NCBI RefSeq assembly: GCF_020010905.1
Contig: NZ_JAGJBY010000002.1
Span: 3,100,001 to 3,164,000 of the forward strand
DNA from: Streptomyces acidiscabies
GTDB lineage: Bacteria; Actinomycetota; Actinomycetes; Streptomycetales; Streptomycetaceae
Length of the DNA: 64,000 nt
Direction of reading: 5' to 3'
The translations under genes were made by a program, and so were the position numbers. How positions within the stretch are numbered: the first letter of the stretch is position 1; every line of letters starts with the position of its first letter. A model generated the notes under the pieces. It had not been told where the DNA came from. It ran no database searches and saw only the letters and a program-made list of their open reading frames with translations. Below, in pieces: positions 17,487 through 26,250 of this stretch.

Positions 17487-18529
17487 AACGCCTCCTGATA
17501 CCGGCGCTCGGCCTCGCCTTCCTCGTCCCGCAACCCGCCCACGCGGTAGGCACGGACACGGTCCGCCCCGACGACCGACGCCTCGCCTACGAGGGCCACT
17601 GGAGCCGGAGCGCCGAGGCCGCCGTGACCGTCAACTCCGGTTCCCGGCTGCGCTTCTCCTTCACCGGGAACACCGTCCACGCCCTCTTCGACGTCGCCTC
17701 CGTCACCGTTCCCGCGCAGGTGTACGTGTCCGTCGACGGCGGCCCCAAGCAGCGGTACGACGTCGACCGCGCCGACATCGAGATCACCGCGCAGGGGCGC
17801 GGACCGCACACCGCCGAACTGTCCGTGAAGGACGTGTTCTCGCGGGTGAACCGGTGGGTGCCGCCGCTCCAGACGGGGGTGACGCTCACCGGGCTCAAGG
17901 GGCGGGTGATCCCTCAACGCGCTGAGCACAAGCGGCAGTTCGCGTTCTACGGCGACTCCGTCACGCAGGGCGTCAACGCTCTGTGCGGCAGCAGTACGAC
18001 CGACTGCGCCGACGGAACGGCCGCCTACCCGACGCTGGTCGCCGACGCGCTGCACGCCTCGCTGACCCAGGTCGGGTTCGGGCGGCAGGGCGTGATCCTC
18101 ACCGGGAACGGGGGAGTGCCGAACGCCCGGGACGCGTACGGCTGGAACTACGCGGGATCGGCGGCGAGTTCGGACCGCGAGGCCGATGTCGTCGTGGTCA
18201 ACCAGGGGTCGAACGACGCGGCGTACGGGGCCGAGGAGTTCACCGCCGCCTACCGTGCGTACCTCGCGCAACTGCGTCAAGCCGCCCCGCACGCACGGAT
18301 CTTGGCGCTGCGGCCCTTCAACGGCACGCACGCGGCGGACGTTTCGGCGGCCGTCTCCCAACTCGCCGATCCCCGCACCGAGTTCGTGGACACCACCGGA
18401 TGGATCTCCACGGAAGATCTCAACGACGCGGTCCACCCGAGCGTCCAGGGCCACCGTAAGGTGGCGGACCGGTTGATCACTCTGCTGACCCCGACCGAAG
18501 GAGCGCACCGACATGACGACCACGCGTAG
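17483..18529 (+). CDS. Secreted SGNH esterase, probable pectin/rhamnogalacturonan deacetylase
   Basis: This 348-residue protein starts with a Sec signal (MKRLLIPALGLAFLVPQPAHA). An N-terminal jelly-roll region (about residues 30-140) precedes an SGNH hydrolase domain with FYGDSVTQG (Ser nucleophile), NQGSND (Asn) and the C-terminal DAVHPSVQGH (Asp-His). This domain order matches CE2-like carbohydrate esterases. It overlaps the lyase gene by 4 bp (ATGA) and the DUF6250-like gene by 17 bp, so the three are one operon. Removing acetyl groups from the polysaccharide would help the lyase. The acetyl-rhamnogalacturonan substrate is inferred from the neighbours. Confidence 0.85.
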   Translation: MKRLLIPALGLAFLVPQPAHAVGTDTVRPDDRRLAYEGHWSRSAEAAVTVNSGSRLRFSFTGNTVHALFDVASVTVPAQVYVSVDGGPKQRYDVDRADIEITAQGRGPHTAELSVKDVFSRVNRWVPPLQTGVTLTGLKGRVIPQRAEHKRQFAFYGDSVTQGVNALCGSSTTDCADGTAAYPTLVADALHASLTQVGFGRQGVILTGNGGVPNARDAYGWNYAGSAASSDREADVVVVNQGSNDAAYGAEEFTAAYRAYLAQLRQAAPHARILALRPFNGTHAADVSAAVSQLADPRTEFVDTTGWISTEDLNDAVHPSVQGHRKVADRLITLLTPTEGAHRHDDHA

Positions 18530-19232
18530 AGCGTTCGGCGCCCTCGCGGCGGGAGCCGCCCTCGCCGCCGTCGCCCCCGCGACGCAGGCCGCCGCCGCAC
18601 CGCGTCGCCGGCTCCTCGCCCACGACGACTTCTGCCACGGGCTCGGGAAGTGGGCCGTGGAGCTGGAGAAGGGCGGCACGGTCACGGCCTCGCGGGGTGT
18701 GCTCGAAGTGGACGTGCCCGCCGGGGCGACCATCTGGCTCCGGCAGCCCCTCCAGGGGCCGTACGTCATCGAGTACACCGCGACCCCCGTTTCCGCCGGG
18801 GGTGTCAACGACCGGGTCTCCGACCTCAACAACTTCTGGAACGCCGTCGACGTCCGCTCGCCGGACGACCTCTTCGCGACCGCTCGCGGGGGCGCGCTCG
18901 CGGAGTACGACTACCTGAAGACCTACTATTCCGGGTACGGCGCCAACTACAACACGACGACCCGGCTGCGGCGGTATGTCGGTCAGGCGGGGGTCCGGCC
19001 GCTGATCTACGACTACACCGAGCCGCTGCTCGTCGCGAACGAGCCGAACCGGGTGCGGATCGTCTCCGACGGGTCGACCGTGCAGTGGTGGGACAACGGG
19101 CGGCTCGTCTTCGACTACCGCGATCCCGAGCCGTACACGGGCGGGCATTTCGCCTTCCGGACCACCTGGAGCCATTTCCGGATTGAAAGGTTCCGGGTGT
19201 GGGGCGTATTCCCGGGTTGGACAACTCTTTAG
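18513..19232 (+). CDS. Tat-exported DUF6250-like beta-sandwich protein
   Basis: This 239-residue protein has a twin-arginine signal (TTRRAFGALAAGAALAA) followed by a single beta-rich domain: DDFCHGLGKWAVELEKGG, DLNNFWNAVD, YYSGYGANYNTTTR, then VQWWDNGRLVFDY and FAFRTTWSHFRIERFRVW. The pattern looks like a concanavalin-type sandwich of the DUF6250 type that travels with rhamnogalacturonan lyases. It may be a carbohydrate-binding or glycoside-acting protein; no catalytic residue can be assigned by eye. It is translated from inside the end of the esterase gene, so it is the third member of the operon. Confidence 0.75.
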   Translation: MTTTRRAFGALAAGAALAAVAPATQAAAAPRRRLLAHDDFCHGLGKWAVELEKGGTVTASRGVLEVDVPAGATIWLRQPLQGPYVIEYTATPVSAGGVNDRVSDLNNFWNAVDVRSPDDLFATARGGALAEYDYLKTYYSGYGANYNTTTRLRRYVGQAGVRPLIYDYTEPLLVANEPNRVRIVSDGSTVQWWDNGRLVFDYRDPEPYTGGHFAFRTTWSHFRIERFRVWGVFPGWTTL

Positions 19233-19309
19233 AAGTGTCTTATCTCACCGTCCGTCAACCCTTTATTACGGTCGCGTAGGTCACATTCGAAGGTGAATCA
19301 TGGGCTGTT

Positions 19310-20131
19310 GTGGCAGACGATTCGAAGAGTGACAGCAAGACAGTGATGATCGGGTCGTACGTGGCGGTGGGGGACAGCTTCACCGAAGGCGTCGGCGACC
19401 CCGGTCCCGACGGGGCGTTCGTCGGCTGGGCCGACCGGTTCGCGGTACTCCTCGCGGACCGGCGGGCCGAGGGCGACTTCGCGTACACGAACCTGGCGGT
19501 GCGCGGGAAGCTGCTCGACCAGGTCGTCGCCGACCAGCTTCCCCAGGCCGCCGCGTTGGCCCCCGACCTGGTGTCCCTGTGCGCGGGCGGCAACGACATC
19601 CTGCGCCCCGGGACCGACCCCGACGAAGTCGCCGAACGGTTCGAACTCGCCGTCGCGCAGATGGTGTCCGCGGCCGGCACGGTGATGGTGACGACCGGGT
19701 TCGACACCCGGCAGATGCCGGTCCTCAAGCACCTGCGCGGCAAGATCGCGACGTACAACGGACACGTCCGTGCCATCGCCGACCGGTACGGGTGTCCCGT
19801 CCTCGACCTGTGGTCCCTGCGCTCCGTCCAGGACCGCAGGGCCTGGGACGACGACCGGCTCCACCTGTCCCCGGAGGGGCACACACGCGTGGCGCTCCGC
19901 GCGGGGCAGACGCTGGGCCTCGACGTTCCGGCCGACCCCGAGCAGCCGTGGCCCGCGCTCCCGCCGCGCGGGCCGCTGGACGTCCGGCGCGACGACGTGC
20001 ACTGGGCGCGCGAGTACCTCGTGCCGTGGATCGGGCGCCGACTGCGCGGCGAGTCCTCCGGGGACCATGTGACGGCGAAGGGCACGCTGTCGCCGGACGA
20101 CATCAAGATGCGGATCTCGGCGGTGGCCTGA
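19310..20131 (+). CDS. Cytoplasmic SGNH/GDSL hydrolase
   Basis: This 273-residue SGNH hydrolase has VAVGDSFTEGVGD (Ser nucleophile block), NLAVRGKLLDQ, CAGGNDILRPG and the C-terminal DDRLHLSPEGHTRVA (Asp-His). No signal peptide is present, unlike the esterase at 17483, so it acts inside the cell on an unknown ester. The GTG at 19310 gives an N-terminus of MADDSKSDSK. An alternative ATG at 19346 begins just before the catalytic strand and cannot be excluded, because no good ribosome site marks either. It lies 77 bp after the trio and may have its own promoter in the AT-rich stretch 19233-19300. Confidence 0.85.
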   Translation: MADDSKSDSKTVMIGSYVAVGDSFTEGVGDPGPDGAFVGWADRFAVLLADRRAEGDFAYTNLAVRGKLLDQVVADQLPQAAALAPDLVSLCAGGNDILRPGTDPDEVAERFELAVAQMVSAAGTVMVTTGFDTRQMPVLKHLRGKIATYNGHVRAIADRYGCPVLDLWSLRSVQDRRAWDDDRLHLSPEGHTRVALRAGQTLGLDVPADPEQPWPALPPRGPLDVRRDDVHWAREYLVPWIGRRLRGESSGDHVTAKGTLSPDDIKMRISAVA

Positions 20132-20307
20132 GGCGCCGGCGTACGGAGTGGCGCCGTTCGCTTGTCACGGGGGCTCGGCCAGTGAGGTGATCGTACGGGA
20201 GTGGTGCGGATGGGGGTCCCGGTGCGGGTGCTGGGATGGCCGGACGCCTCCGGGGGTTTCCCGGGCGGCGGAACGTCGTCCCCGATCTGCGTAAAGGACC
20301 GGCCCGC

Positions 20308-21072
20308 ATGCCCCGTTCCCGTACGTCCCGAGCCACCGCCGCGCTCGCCGTGACCCTCCTCTCGCTGGGCCTGTCCGCGCCCGGTGCCGCCGCGCTGGAC
20401 GCGGGGCACGCCTCCGCGCCCGTCGCCGCGCGCGCCGCGTCCGCGCCGACCACGGTCACCGTGACCGGGGACGGCACCGCGAGCGCCGAGCCCGACCTCG
20501 CGGTGCTGGGCGTCGGGGTCGAGGCGACCGCGAAGACCGCGAAGGAGGCGATGGCCGCGCAGAACAAGGCGGCCGACGCGCTGCTGAAGGCGGTGCGCGG
20601 GCAGGGGGTCGCCGACAAGGACATCCACACCGACGGCGTCGCCCTGAACCCCGTCTACGACTACACGGACGGCACCTCCGTCCTCACCGGCTACCGCGCC
20701 GCGCAGTCCTTCACGGTCAAGGTCCGCGTCATCGACCGCACCGGCACCGTCCTCCAGGCCGTCACCGACGCCACCGGCGACGCGGGCCGCGTCAACTCCG
20801 TCGTCTTCGACCTCGCGAACCGTGAACCCCTCCAACGCGCCGCCCGCAAGGCCGCGTTCACGGACGCCCGGTCCAAGGCCGAGCAGTACGCCGCGCTGAG
20901 CGGGCACCACCTCGGCCGCCTGGTGACCTTGAGCGAGGGCAGCACGGGGTACGCGACCCCGGCCCCGCCGATGGCCGCGGACATGCCGGCCGGCGGCCTC
21001 GGCGCCGTACCGCTGGCACCGGGCGAGATCAAGGCGACGTCCTCGGTGACGGTGGTGTACGAGCTGGACTGA
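20308..21072 (+). CDS. Secreted SIMPL-domain protein (DUF541)
   Basis: This 254-residue exported protein has a signal peptide (RATAALAVTLLSLGLSAPGAAA) and then a SIMPL/DUF541 domain: TTVTVTGDGTASAEPDLAVLGVGVEA, an NPVYDYTDG segment, TGYRAAQSFTVKVR and a C-terminal EIKATSSVTVVYEL strand. The family forms oligomeric periplasmic or extracellular shells in other bacteria; its role in streptomycetes is unknown. The start ATG at 20308 has AAAGGACC upstream. An upstream ATG at 20236 gives an unlikely leader. It is a single gene with no obvious operon partner. Confidence 0.85.
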   Translation: MPRSRTSRATAALAVTLLSLGLSAPGAAALDAGHASAPVAARAASAPTTVTVTGDGTASAEPDLAVLGVGVEATAKTAKEAMAAQNKAADALLKAVRGQGVADKDIHTDGVALNPVYDYTDGTSVLTGYRAAQSFTVKVRVIDRTGTVLQAVTDATGDAGRVNSVVFDLANREPLQRAARKAAFTDARSKAEQYAALSGHHLGRLVTLSEGSTGYATPAPPMAADMPAGGLGAVPLAPGEIKATSSVTVVYELD

Positions 21073-21306
21073 GCGGGGTCGTGTGCGCAGGCCGTCCGGG
21101 CTGGGGCTCGGGCGGCCTGCGGTGTTTTTATCAGGTCACCTTCCGGCGATGCGGAATCAAGTCGGCTGTCGCAGCGTTTTCCCAGATGGTCCGGCGGCGC
21201 CGGGGCGCGGCTCGGCGGAGGGTTCGTGCAGGGTCCTGGGGCCCGGGCCGGTTGTCAGAGGGGCCGACCATAATGGGAAGTCTCAGCAGAACCATCTGGA
21301 GGTACC

Positions 21307-22479
21307 GTGGCCGGTTCCCGTTCCCTCAGCTCCGGGCTCCGCGCGTTGACGCCCGCGGCGTTCGGCGTGGACCCGAGCGGTGAGCGTATGGCGCGGATCC
21401 GCAGATCGCCGCATTTCAAGGACGGGGTCTTCGTCAATCCGGGTGGCCCGGCGACGGTCAGGCCCGCCGGTTCCGCCGCCGACTTCGCGCGCGCCTTCTT
21501 CGACAAGGACACCCGCCCCCAGCGAGCCCCCTCCGGCACCATCCCCGTCCACGCCACGACCCTCGCCGACCTCGCCAAGCCCCCGGCGACGGGCCTGCGC
21601 GTGACCTGGATGGGCCACTCCAGCGTGCTCGCCGAGATCGACGGCCACCGCGTACTGTTCGACCCGGTCTGGGGCGAGCGCTGCTCCCCCGTACCCTTCG
21701 TGGGCCCCAAGCGCCTCCACCCCGTGCCCCTCCCGCTCGCCGCCCTCGGCCCGGTCGACGTCGTCGTCATCTCGCACGACCACTACGACCACCTCGACCT
21801 GCCCACGATCAAGGCGCTGGCCGGCACGGACACCCTGTTCGCCGTCCCCCTCGGCGTCGGCGCGCACCTGGAGCACTGGGGCGTCCCCGCCGATCGCCTG
21901 CGCGAGCTGGACTGGCACGAGGAGACCAAGGTCGGCGGCCTCACCCTGACCGCGACCCCGGCCCGCCACTTCTGCGGACGAGGCCTGCGCAACACGCAGC
22001 ACACGCTGTGGGCGTCCTGGTCGGTCGCCGGTTCCGAGCACCGGATCTACCACAGCGGCGACACCGGCTACTTCGAGGGCTTCCGGGACATCGGCGCCGC
22101 GCACGGCCCGTTCGACATCACGATGATCCAGATCGGCGCGTACTCGGCGCTGTGGCCGGACATCCACATGACGCCCGAGGAGGGCATGCGCGCCCACCTC
22201 GACCTCCAGGGCGGCGCCCCGTCCGGCGTGATGATGCCGATCCACTGGGGCACGTTCAACCTCGCGCAGCACCCGTGGGCGGAGCCGGGGGAGTGGACGC
22301 TGGCGGCGGGCGAGGCCGTCGGCCAGGCCGTCGCCGTACCGATCCCGGGCCAGCCCTTCGAACCCGGCGGCGAACTGCCGACGCGGGCCTGGTGGCGGAG
22401 CATCTCGGCGCCGCTGGAGAAGGAGTGGCCGGTGCCGACGGTGTCGCGGGGCGACCTGGGGCTCGTCGGCGAGGGCTGA
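21307..22479 (+). CDS. MBL-fold metal-dependent hydrolase (UlaG/NAPE-PLD-like)
   Basis: This 390-residue enzyme has the HxHxDH zinc motif at H157-D-H-Y-D-H162 (ISHDHYDHLD), followed by HFCGRG, YHSGDTGYF and a final MPIHWGTFNL. The layout fits the UlaG/NAPE-phospholipase D branch of the metallo-beta-lactamase fold, which cleaves phosphodiesters or lactones. The substrate is unknown. The GTG start at 21307 has GGAGG just before it. No signal peptide is seen. A hairpin followed by T5 ends the transcript. The 234-bp stretch before it (21073-21306) shows no further gene. Confidence 0.9.
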   Translation: MAGSRSLSSGLRALTPAAFGVDPSGERMARIRRSPHFKDGVFVNPGGPATVRPAGSAADFARAFFDKDTRPQRAPSGTIPVHATTLADLAKPPATGLRVTWMGHSSVLAEIDGHRVLFDPVWGERCSPVPFVGPKRLHPVPLPLAALGPVDVVVISHDHYDHLDLPTIKALAGTDTLFAVPLGVGAHLEHWGVPADRLRELDWHEETKVGGLTLTATPARHFCGRGLRNTQHTLWASWSVAGSEHRIYHSGDTGYFEGFRDIGAAHGPFDITMIQIGAYSALWPDIHMTPEEGMRAHLDLQGGAPSGVMMPIHWGTFNLAQHPWAEPGEWTLAAGEAVGQAVAVPIPGQPFEPGGELPTRAWWRSISAPLEKEWPVPTVSRGDLGLVGEG

Positions 22480-22495
22480 GACCGGTCGGTCGTAC

Positions 22496-22533
22496 GCCGG
22501 GGTGGGGTTCTTTCGAGCCCGCCCCGGCTTTTT
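22496..22533 (+). terminator. Intrinsic terminator after MBL gene
   Basis: GCCGGGGTGGG (22496-22506) pairs with CCCGCCCCGGC (22518-22528) with one G-T wobble and an 11-base loop, then TTTTTG. This is a textbook Rho-independent shape. The rest of the gap to 22799 holds no gene I can support; a TACTGT hexamer near 22747 could be the conservon -10. Confidence 0.8.
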
Positions 22534-22799
22534 GTTGGCCAAAGCGAACACGCTGAGTGACCGGCGTCCGGGGCGGGTGTCCGGCTTCCGTACGGGACCG
22601 CTTGAGACCGTCCCTGATCAGTTCTTTTCCCTACGTGACACCCGTCCGCAGCGGGTTATCGGGCAGGCGTGCGAGCGCTCATACCAGAGCGGGACGATTG
22701 CCGCAGGAGTTCGCCAACTGCCCGCCGTACCTGCCTCGTTGGCAACTACTGTGAGTCGCCGCACAGCCAGGGACCCGACGGATCAGGACGAGGACACGG

Positions 22800-24695
22800 A
22801 TGTCGCACCTCCGCGCACCCGCCGCACGCGCAGACCGCCGTGAGGGCGGACGGCACGGACGACCGGTCGCCCGCACGACCGAGACCCACATACGGCCGCA
22901 CCTGCTGCGGCTCGCGGTACTGCCGCCGACCGCCGTCGCGCTCGGCGCGTGCGCGGTCGTGCTGTTCACCGTGCGCGCCACCGGCGTCCCGCTCGGACCC
23001 ACCCTGTGGGCCGTCATCGCGGGCGCGGTCGTCGTCACCGGCGCGGGGATCGGGGTCGCCGCCGTCGCCGCGGGACGTACCGCCCGGTCGGTCACCGACC
23101 GGATCGACGCGCTGCGGCGGGCCGCCGCGCGCGGAGAGGCCGATCTGCGGGCGCTGGTCGAGGCGTTACGGCGCGGGGAGGCGCCGCCCCAGCGCCGTAC
23201 GCGGGGGCTGCCGCCCGGGGACGCCGACGAGTTCGAGCTGCTCGCGGCGGATCTCGCGCGGGCGCACGACGGGGCTGTGGCGGCGGTCGTCCAGGCGACG
23301 CAGTTGTCCAGCCGGACCGGGAGCGAGCAGAAGCTGGAGGTGTTCCTCAATCTCGCGCGGCGCCTCCAGTCCCTCGTGCACCGGGAGATCCTGCTCCTCG
23401 ACGAGCTGGAGAACGAGATCGAGGATCCCGACCTGCTGAAGGGGCTCTTCCACGTCGACCACCTCGCGACGCGGGTGCGGCGGCATGCGGAGAACCTCGC
23501 GGTGCTGGGGGGTGCAGTGTCGCGGCGGCAGTGGAGCCACCCCGTCTCCATGACCGAGGTGCTGCGGTCCGCGATCGCCGAGGTCGAGCAGTACTCGCGC
23601 GTGAAGCTGGTCCCGCCCGTCGACGGCGACCTCCGGGGGCACGCCGTCGCGGACGTCATCCACCTCCTCGCCGAGCTCGTCGAGAACGCCACGGTCTTCT
23701 CCGCTCCCCACACCCAGGTCCTCCTGCGCGCCAACCTCGTCACCTCCGGCCTCGCGGTCGAGGTCGAGGACCGGGGGCTCGGCATGCCGCCGGAGGAACA
23801 GGCCCGCATGAACGCGCTCCTGGCGGACCCGGACCAGGTCAACGTCGGCCGCCTGCTGGCCGACGGCCGGATCGGACTGTTCGTGGTCTCCCAGCTCGCC
23901 CGCCGGCACGGGATTCGGGTGCGGCTCCAGAACAACATCTACGGCGGGGTCCAGGCGATCCTGGTGGTGCCGCAGGCGCTGCTGGGGGAGGCGGGGCGGG
24001 GGCCGTTGGGTACGACGACGGCGGGGCCCCAGTCGACGGACGGCACCGGCATCGTCGTACCGGAGGCCGCGCCGACCGCCACGCGTGTGACGCCGACGGC
24101 CACCCCACCGCACGGTACGCACACGCCGTCACCCGCCACCCCGGGTCCCCGCCACGCGAGCCCCCGGACGGCACCGAGAGCCAACGGCACGCAGCCGCCT
24201 GCCGGGGCACACCGGGTCAACGGCACGCACCCCACCGACCCCGCCCCCGGCAACGGCGTACGCCCCGCCCCTCTCCCCACGCGCAACACCCGGGAAGCGC
24301 GGCCCAACCCCGCCGAGGCGCGGCCCGGGATCAGGGTCGGGGACCGGGCCGCCGTCGAGGAGGTGCAGGGGGAGGTGCCGGTGCCGAGGGTGGGGGCCGT
24401 GCGGGGGACGATCGGGAAGCCCAGGCTGCCCCGGCGCCGGGCGCAGGAACACCTGGCTCCGCAGTTGCGCGGGGGGCCCGTACCGAGGCCCGAGAACGAG
24501 GAGCCCGGGGGACACGATCCGGGGCTGATGGCGGCGTTCCAGCGGGGGATGGGCCTCGCGGAGGCACAACTCGGCATGGAAACGGCCGAACTCGGCCAGG
24601 CCCAGGCCCCCGACACCCCCCTGACTTTCCCTACTCCTTTGACTTCCCCCACCCCCCTCACCCCGACCTCCGACGGAAACCCCCTCTCACGATGA
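22800..24695 (+). CDS. cvnA: CvnA, conservon sensor kinase-like protein
   Basis: This 631-residue membrane protein has two spans at the N-terminus (ALGACAVVLFTV and VIAGAVVVTGAGIGVAAVAA). A helical region follows, then the phosphoacceptor-like helix (HVDHLATRVRRHAENL) and a GHKL ATPase domain with AELVENATVFS (N box), DRGLGMP and GLFVVSQLARRHGIRV. The last 230 residues are Pro/Thr/Arg-rich and poorly ordered. It heads a cvnA-B-C-D set, the streptomycete module thought to work like a membrane-bound G-protein complex. The extracellular loop between the spans is short, so the signal may be intramembrane. AGGACGAGG precedes the ATG. Confidence 0.93.
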   Translation: MSHLRAPAARADRREGGRHGRPVARTTETHIRPHLLRLAVLPPTAVALGACAVVLFTVRATGVPLGPTLWAVIAGAVVVTGAGIGVAAVAAGRTARSVTDRIDALRRAAARGEADLRALVEALRRGEAPPQRRTRGLPPGDADEFELLAADLARAHDGAVAAVVQATQLSSRTGSEQKLEVFLNLARRLQSLVHREILLLDELENEIEDPDLLKGLFHVDHLATRVRRHAENLAVLGGAVSRRQWSHPVSMTEVLRSAIAEVEQYSRVKLVPPVDGDLRGHAVADVIHLLAELVENATVFSAPHTQVLLRANLVTSGLAVEVEDRGLGMPPEEQARMNALLADPDQVNVGRLLADGRIGLFVVSQLARRHGIRVRLQNNIYGGVQAILVVPQALLGEAGRGPLGTTTAGPQSTDGTGIVVPEAAPTATRVTPTATPPHGTHTPSPATPGPRHASPRTAPRANGTQPPAGAHRVNGTHPTDPAPGNGVRPAPLPTRNTREARPNPAEARPGIRVGDRAAVEEVQGEVPVPRVGAVRGTIGKPRLPRRRAQEHLAPQLRGGPVPRPENEEPGGHDPGLMAAFQRGMGLAEAQLGMETAELGQAQAPDTPLTFPTPLTSPTPLTPTSDGNPLSR

Positions 24696-24815
24696 CCCCG
24701 TTACCAAGCCCCACCGCCACCCCGTCCCCCGAGCCCCCCACCCACCGCGGCCCCCCGAACCACCCCGCGCCCCCACCCCACACCTCCGCAACCCCCCTCA
24801 AGGAGTCGATCCACC

Positions 24816-25253
24816 ATGGCGAGCGACGCGCCGGCCACCGGACACGCATCCGATCTCGACTGGCTGATGAGCGGCCTCGTGCAGCGTGTGCCTCACACGA
24901 CGAGCGCGGTGCTGTTGTCGTGCGACGGGCTCGTGAAGTCTGTGCACGGGTTGGACCACGACAGCGCGGACCATATGGCGGCGCTGGCGTCGGGCCTGTA
25001 TTCGCTGGGCCGCAGCGCGGGCGTGAGGTTCGCGGACGGCGGGGACGTGCGGCAGGTGGTGGTGGAGCTGGACTCCGCGCTGCTGTTCGTGACGACGGCC
25101 GGATCGGGCACGTGTCTCGCCGTGATGGCCGGCCGGGAGGCCGACGCGGCGGTGCTCGGCTACGAGATGGCGATGCTCGTCAAGAGCGTACGGCCGTACC
25201 TCGTGACCGCCCCCCGCCAGCACCCCGCCGAACCCCCGGCGATGAGGTCGTGA
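24816..25253 (+). CDS. cvnB: CvnB, roadblock/LC7 protein
   Basis: This 145-residue roadblock-fold protein contains DLDWLMSGLVQRVPHTTSAVLLSCDGL at the start and the conserved LASGLYSLGRSAG helix and VVVELDSALLFVTTAG strands. Roadblock proteins act as partners or GTPase-activating factors for small GTPases, here the CvnD protein two genes downstream. AAGGAG lies 9 bp before the ATG. The 120-bp gap after cvnA is C-rich and codes for nothing I can support. Its stop overlaps the possible cvnC GTG starts. Confidence 0.95.
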   Translation: MASDAPATGHASDLDWLMSGLVQRVPHTTSAVLLSCDGLVKSVHGLDHDSADHMAALASGLYSLGRSAGVRFADGGDVRQVVVELDSALLFVTTAGSGTCLAVMAGREADAAVLGYEMAMLVKSVRPYLVTAPRQHPAEPPAMRS

Positions 25254-25255
25254 AC

Positions 25256-25624
25256 GTGATGGCGGCCGACGGGCCGTGGCTCGACGACGCGGCCGGCCGC
25301 CTGGTGCGTCCCTTCACCGTGAGCAACGGCCGCACCAGGCCCACCGTCGCCCTGGACCTGATGTCGCAGGTACGGGTCACCGGGACGAGCCCCCTCGGCT
25401 ATCTGGGCCCGGAGCACGCGCAGGCGCTCGACCTGTGCCGCGCCCCGGTGCCGGTGGCCGAGGTGGCCGCCCATCTGAAACTCCCGGCGGCGGTCACCAA
25501 AGTGCTGCTGTCGGACCTGGTGGACTGCGGGGCTCTGACCACGAAACCCCCGGAGTTCCACCACAACCCCACCGACCGGGCCCTACTGGAGGCGGTGCTC
25601 GATGGACTACGACGACAGCTGTGA
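25256..25624 (+). CDS. cvnC: CvnC, DUF742 protein
   Basis: This protein of about 122 residues has the DUF742 pattern: WLDDAAGRLVRPFTVSNGRT at the front, then a winged-helix-like domain (LDLCRAPVPVAEVAAHLKLP, VTKVLLSDLVDCGAL). I place the start at GTG 25256 because GAGG at 25244 is spaced 8 bp from it. GTG 25250 (overlapping the cvnB stop) and ATG 25259 are also possible and change only the first few residues. It overlaps cvnD by 23 bp. The function in the conservon is unclear; it may bridge CvnA and the GTPase. Confidence 0.92.
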   Translation: MMAADGPWLDDAAGRLVRPFTVSNGRTRPTVALDLMSQVRVTGTSPLGYLGPEHAQALDLCRAPVPVAEVAAHLKLPAAVTKVLLSDLVDCGALTTKPPEFHHNPTDRALLEAVLDGLRRQL

Positions 25625-26222
25625 GTACGACGCGTACGGCTCCCGCGATGATCAGACCCCGTTCCCGACCGCGCTGAAAGTGCTGGTCGCGGGCGGGTTC
25701 GGGGTCGGCAAGACCACCTTCGTCGGCGCGGTCAGCGAGATCGCGCCGCTGTGCACGGAGGAACTGCTCACGACCGTCAGCGCCGGCACCGACAGCCTCG
25801 ACGGCGTCGAGAACAAGGTCGAGACGACCGTCGCCATGGACTTCGGCCGCATCAGCCTGGACCCGGACCACGTCCTGTACCTGTTCGGGACGCCGGGCCA
25901 GCAGCGGTTCTGGTTCATGTGGGACGAACTGTGCGAGGGCGCCCTCGGCGCGGTGATCCTCGCGGACACCCGCCGCCTCCAGGACTGCTTCGCGGCGGTC
26001 GACTTCTTCGAGGAGCGCGGCCTCGGATTCATCGTCGCCGTCAACGAGTTCGACGGCGGCCACCGCTATCACCCGGAGGAGGTTCGGGCCGCTCTGGACC
26101 TCAACCCGGCGATCCCGGTGGTCCGTTGCGACGCGCGGATCTCCGCGTCCGGCGTCCAGACCCTGCTGACCCTCGTCAAGCACCTGATCGCCCACACACC
26201 CGCCGAGAACGCCCGTGCATGA
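25602..26222 (+). CDS. cvnD: CvnD, small Ras-like GTPase
   Basis: This 206-residue GTPase has the P-loop GGFGVGKTT at residues 31-39, an ETTVAMDFGRI switch I, LFGTPGQQRFWFMWD at the switch II position and NEFD as the base-specificity motif. The usual DxxG Asp is replaced (FGTPGQ), which is normal for the bacterial MglA-like CvnD proteins. The gene starts inside cvnC with GGAGG 9 bp upstream. It should cycle GTP with help from the roadblock protein and signal from the CvnA membrane protein. The following GAF gene lies 28 bp downstream. Confidence 0.96.
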   Translation: MDYDDSCEYDAYGSRDDQTPFPTALKVLVAGGFGVGKTTFVGAVSEIAPLCTEELLTTVSAGTDSLDGVENKVETTVAMDFGRISLDPDHVLYLFGTPGQQRFWFMWDELCEGALGAVILADTRRLQDCFAAVDFFEERGLGFIVAVNEFDGGHRYHPEEVRAALDLNPAIPVVRCDARISASGVQTLLTLVKHLIAHTPAENARA

Positions 26223-26250
26223 CCCTCAACTCGCAGAGAGGAGCCCTGGG

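Noticed and set aside
24696..24815. Small gene between cvnA and cvnB
   Set aside because: C-rich low-complexity sequence; no frame has a ribosome site and plausible codon use.
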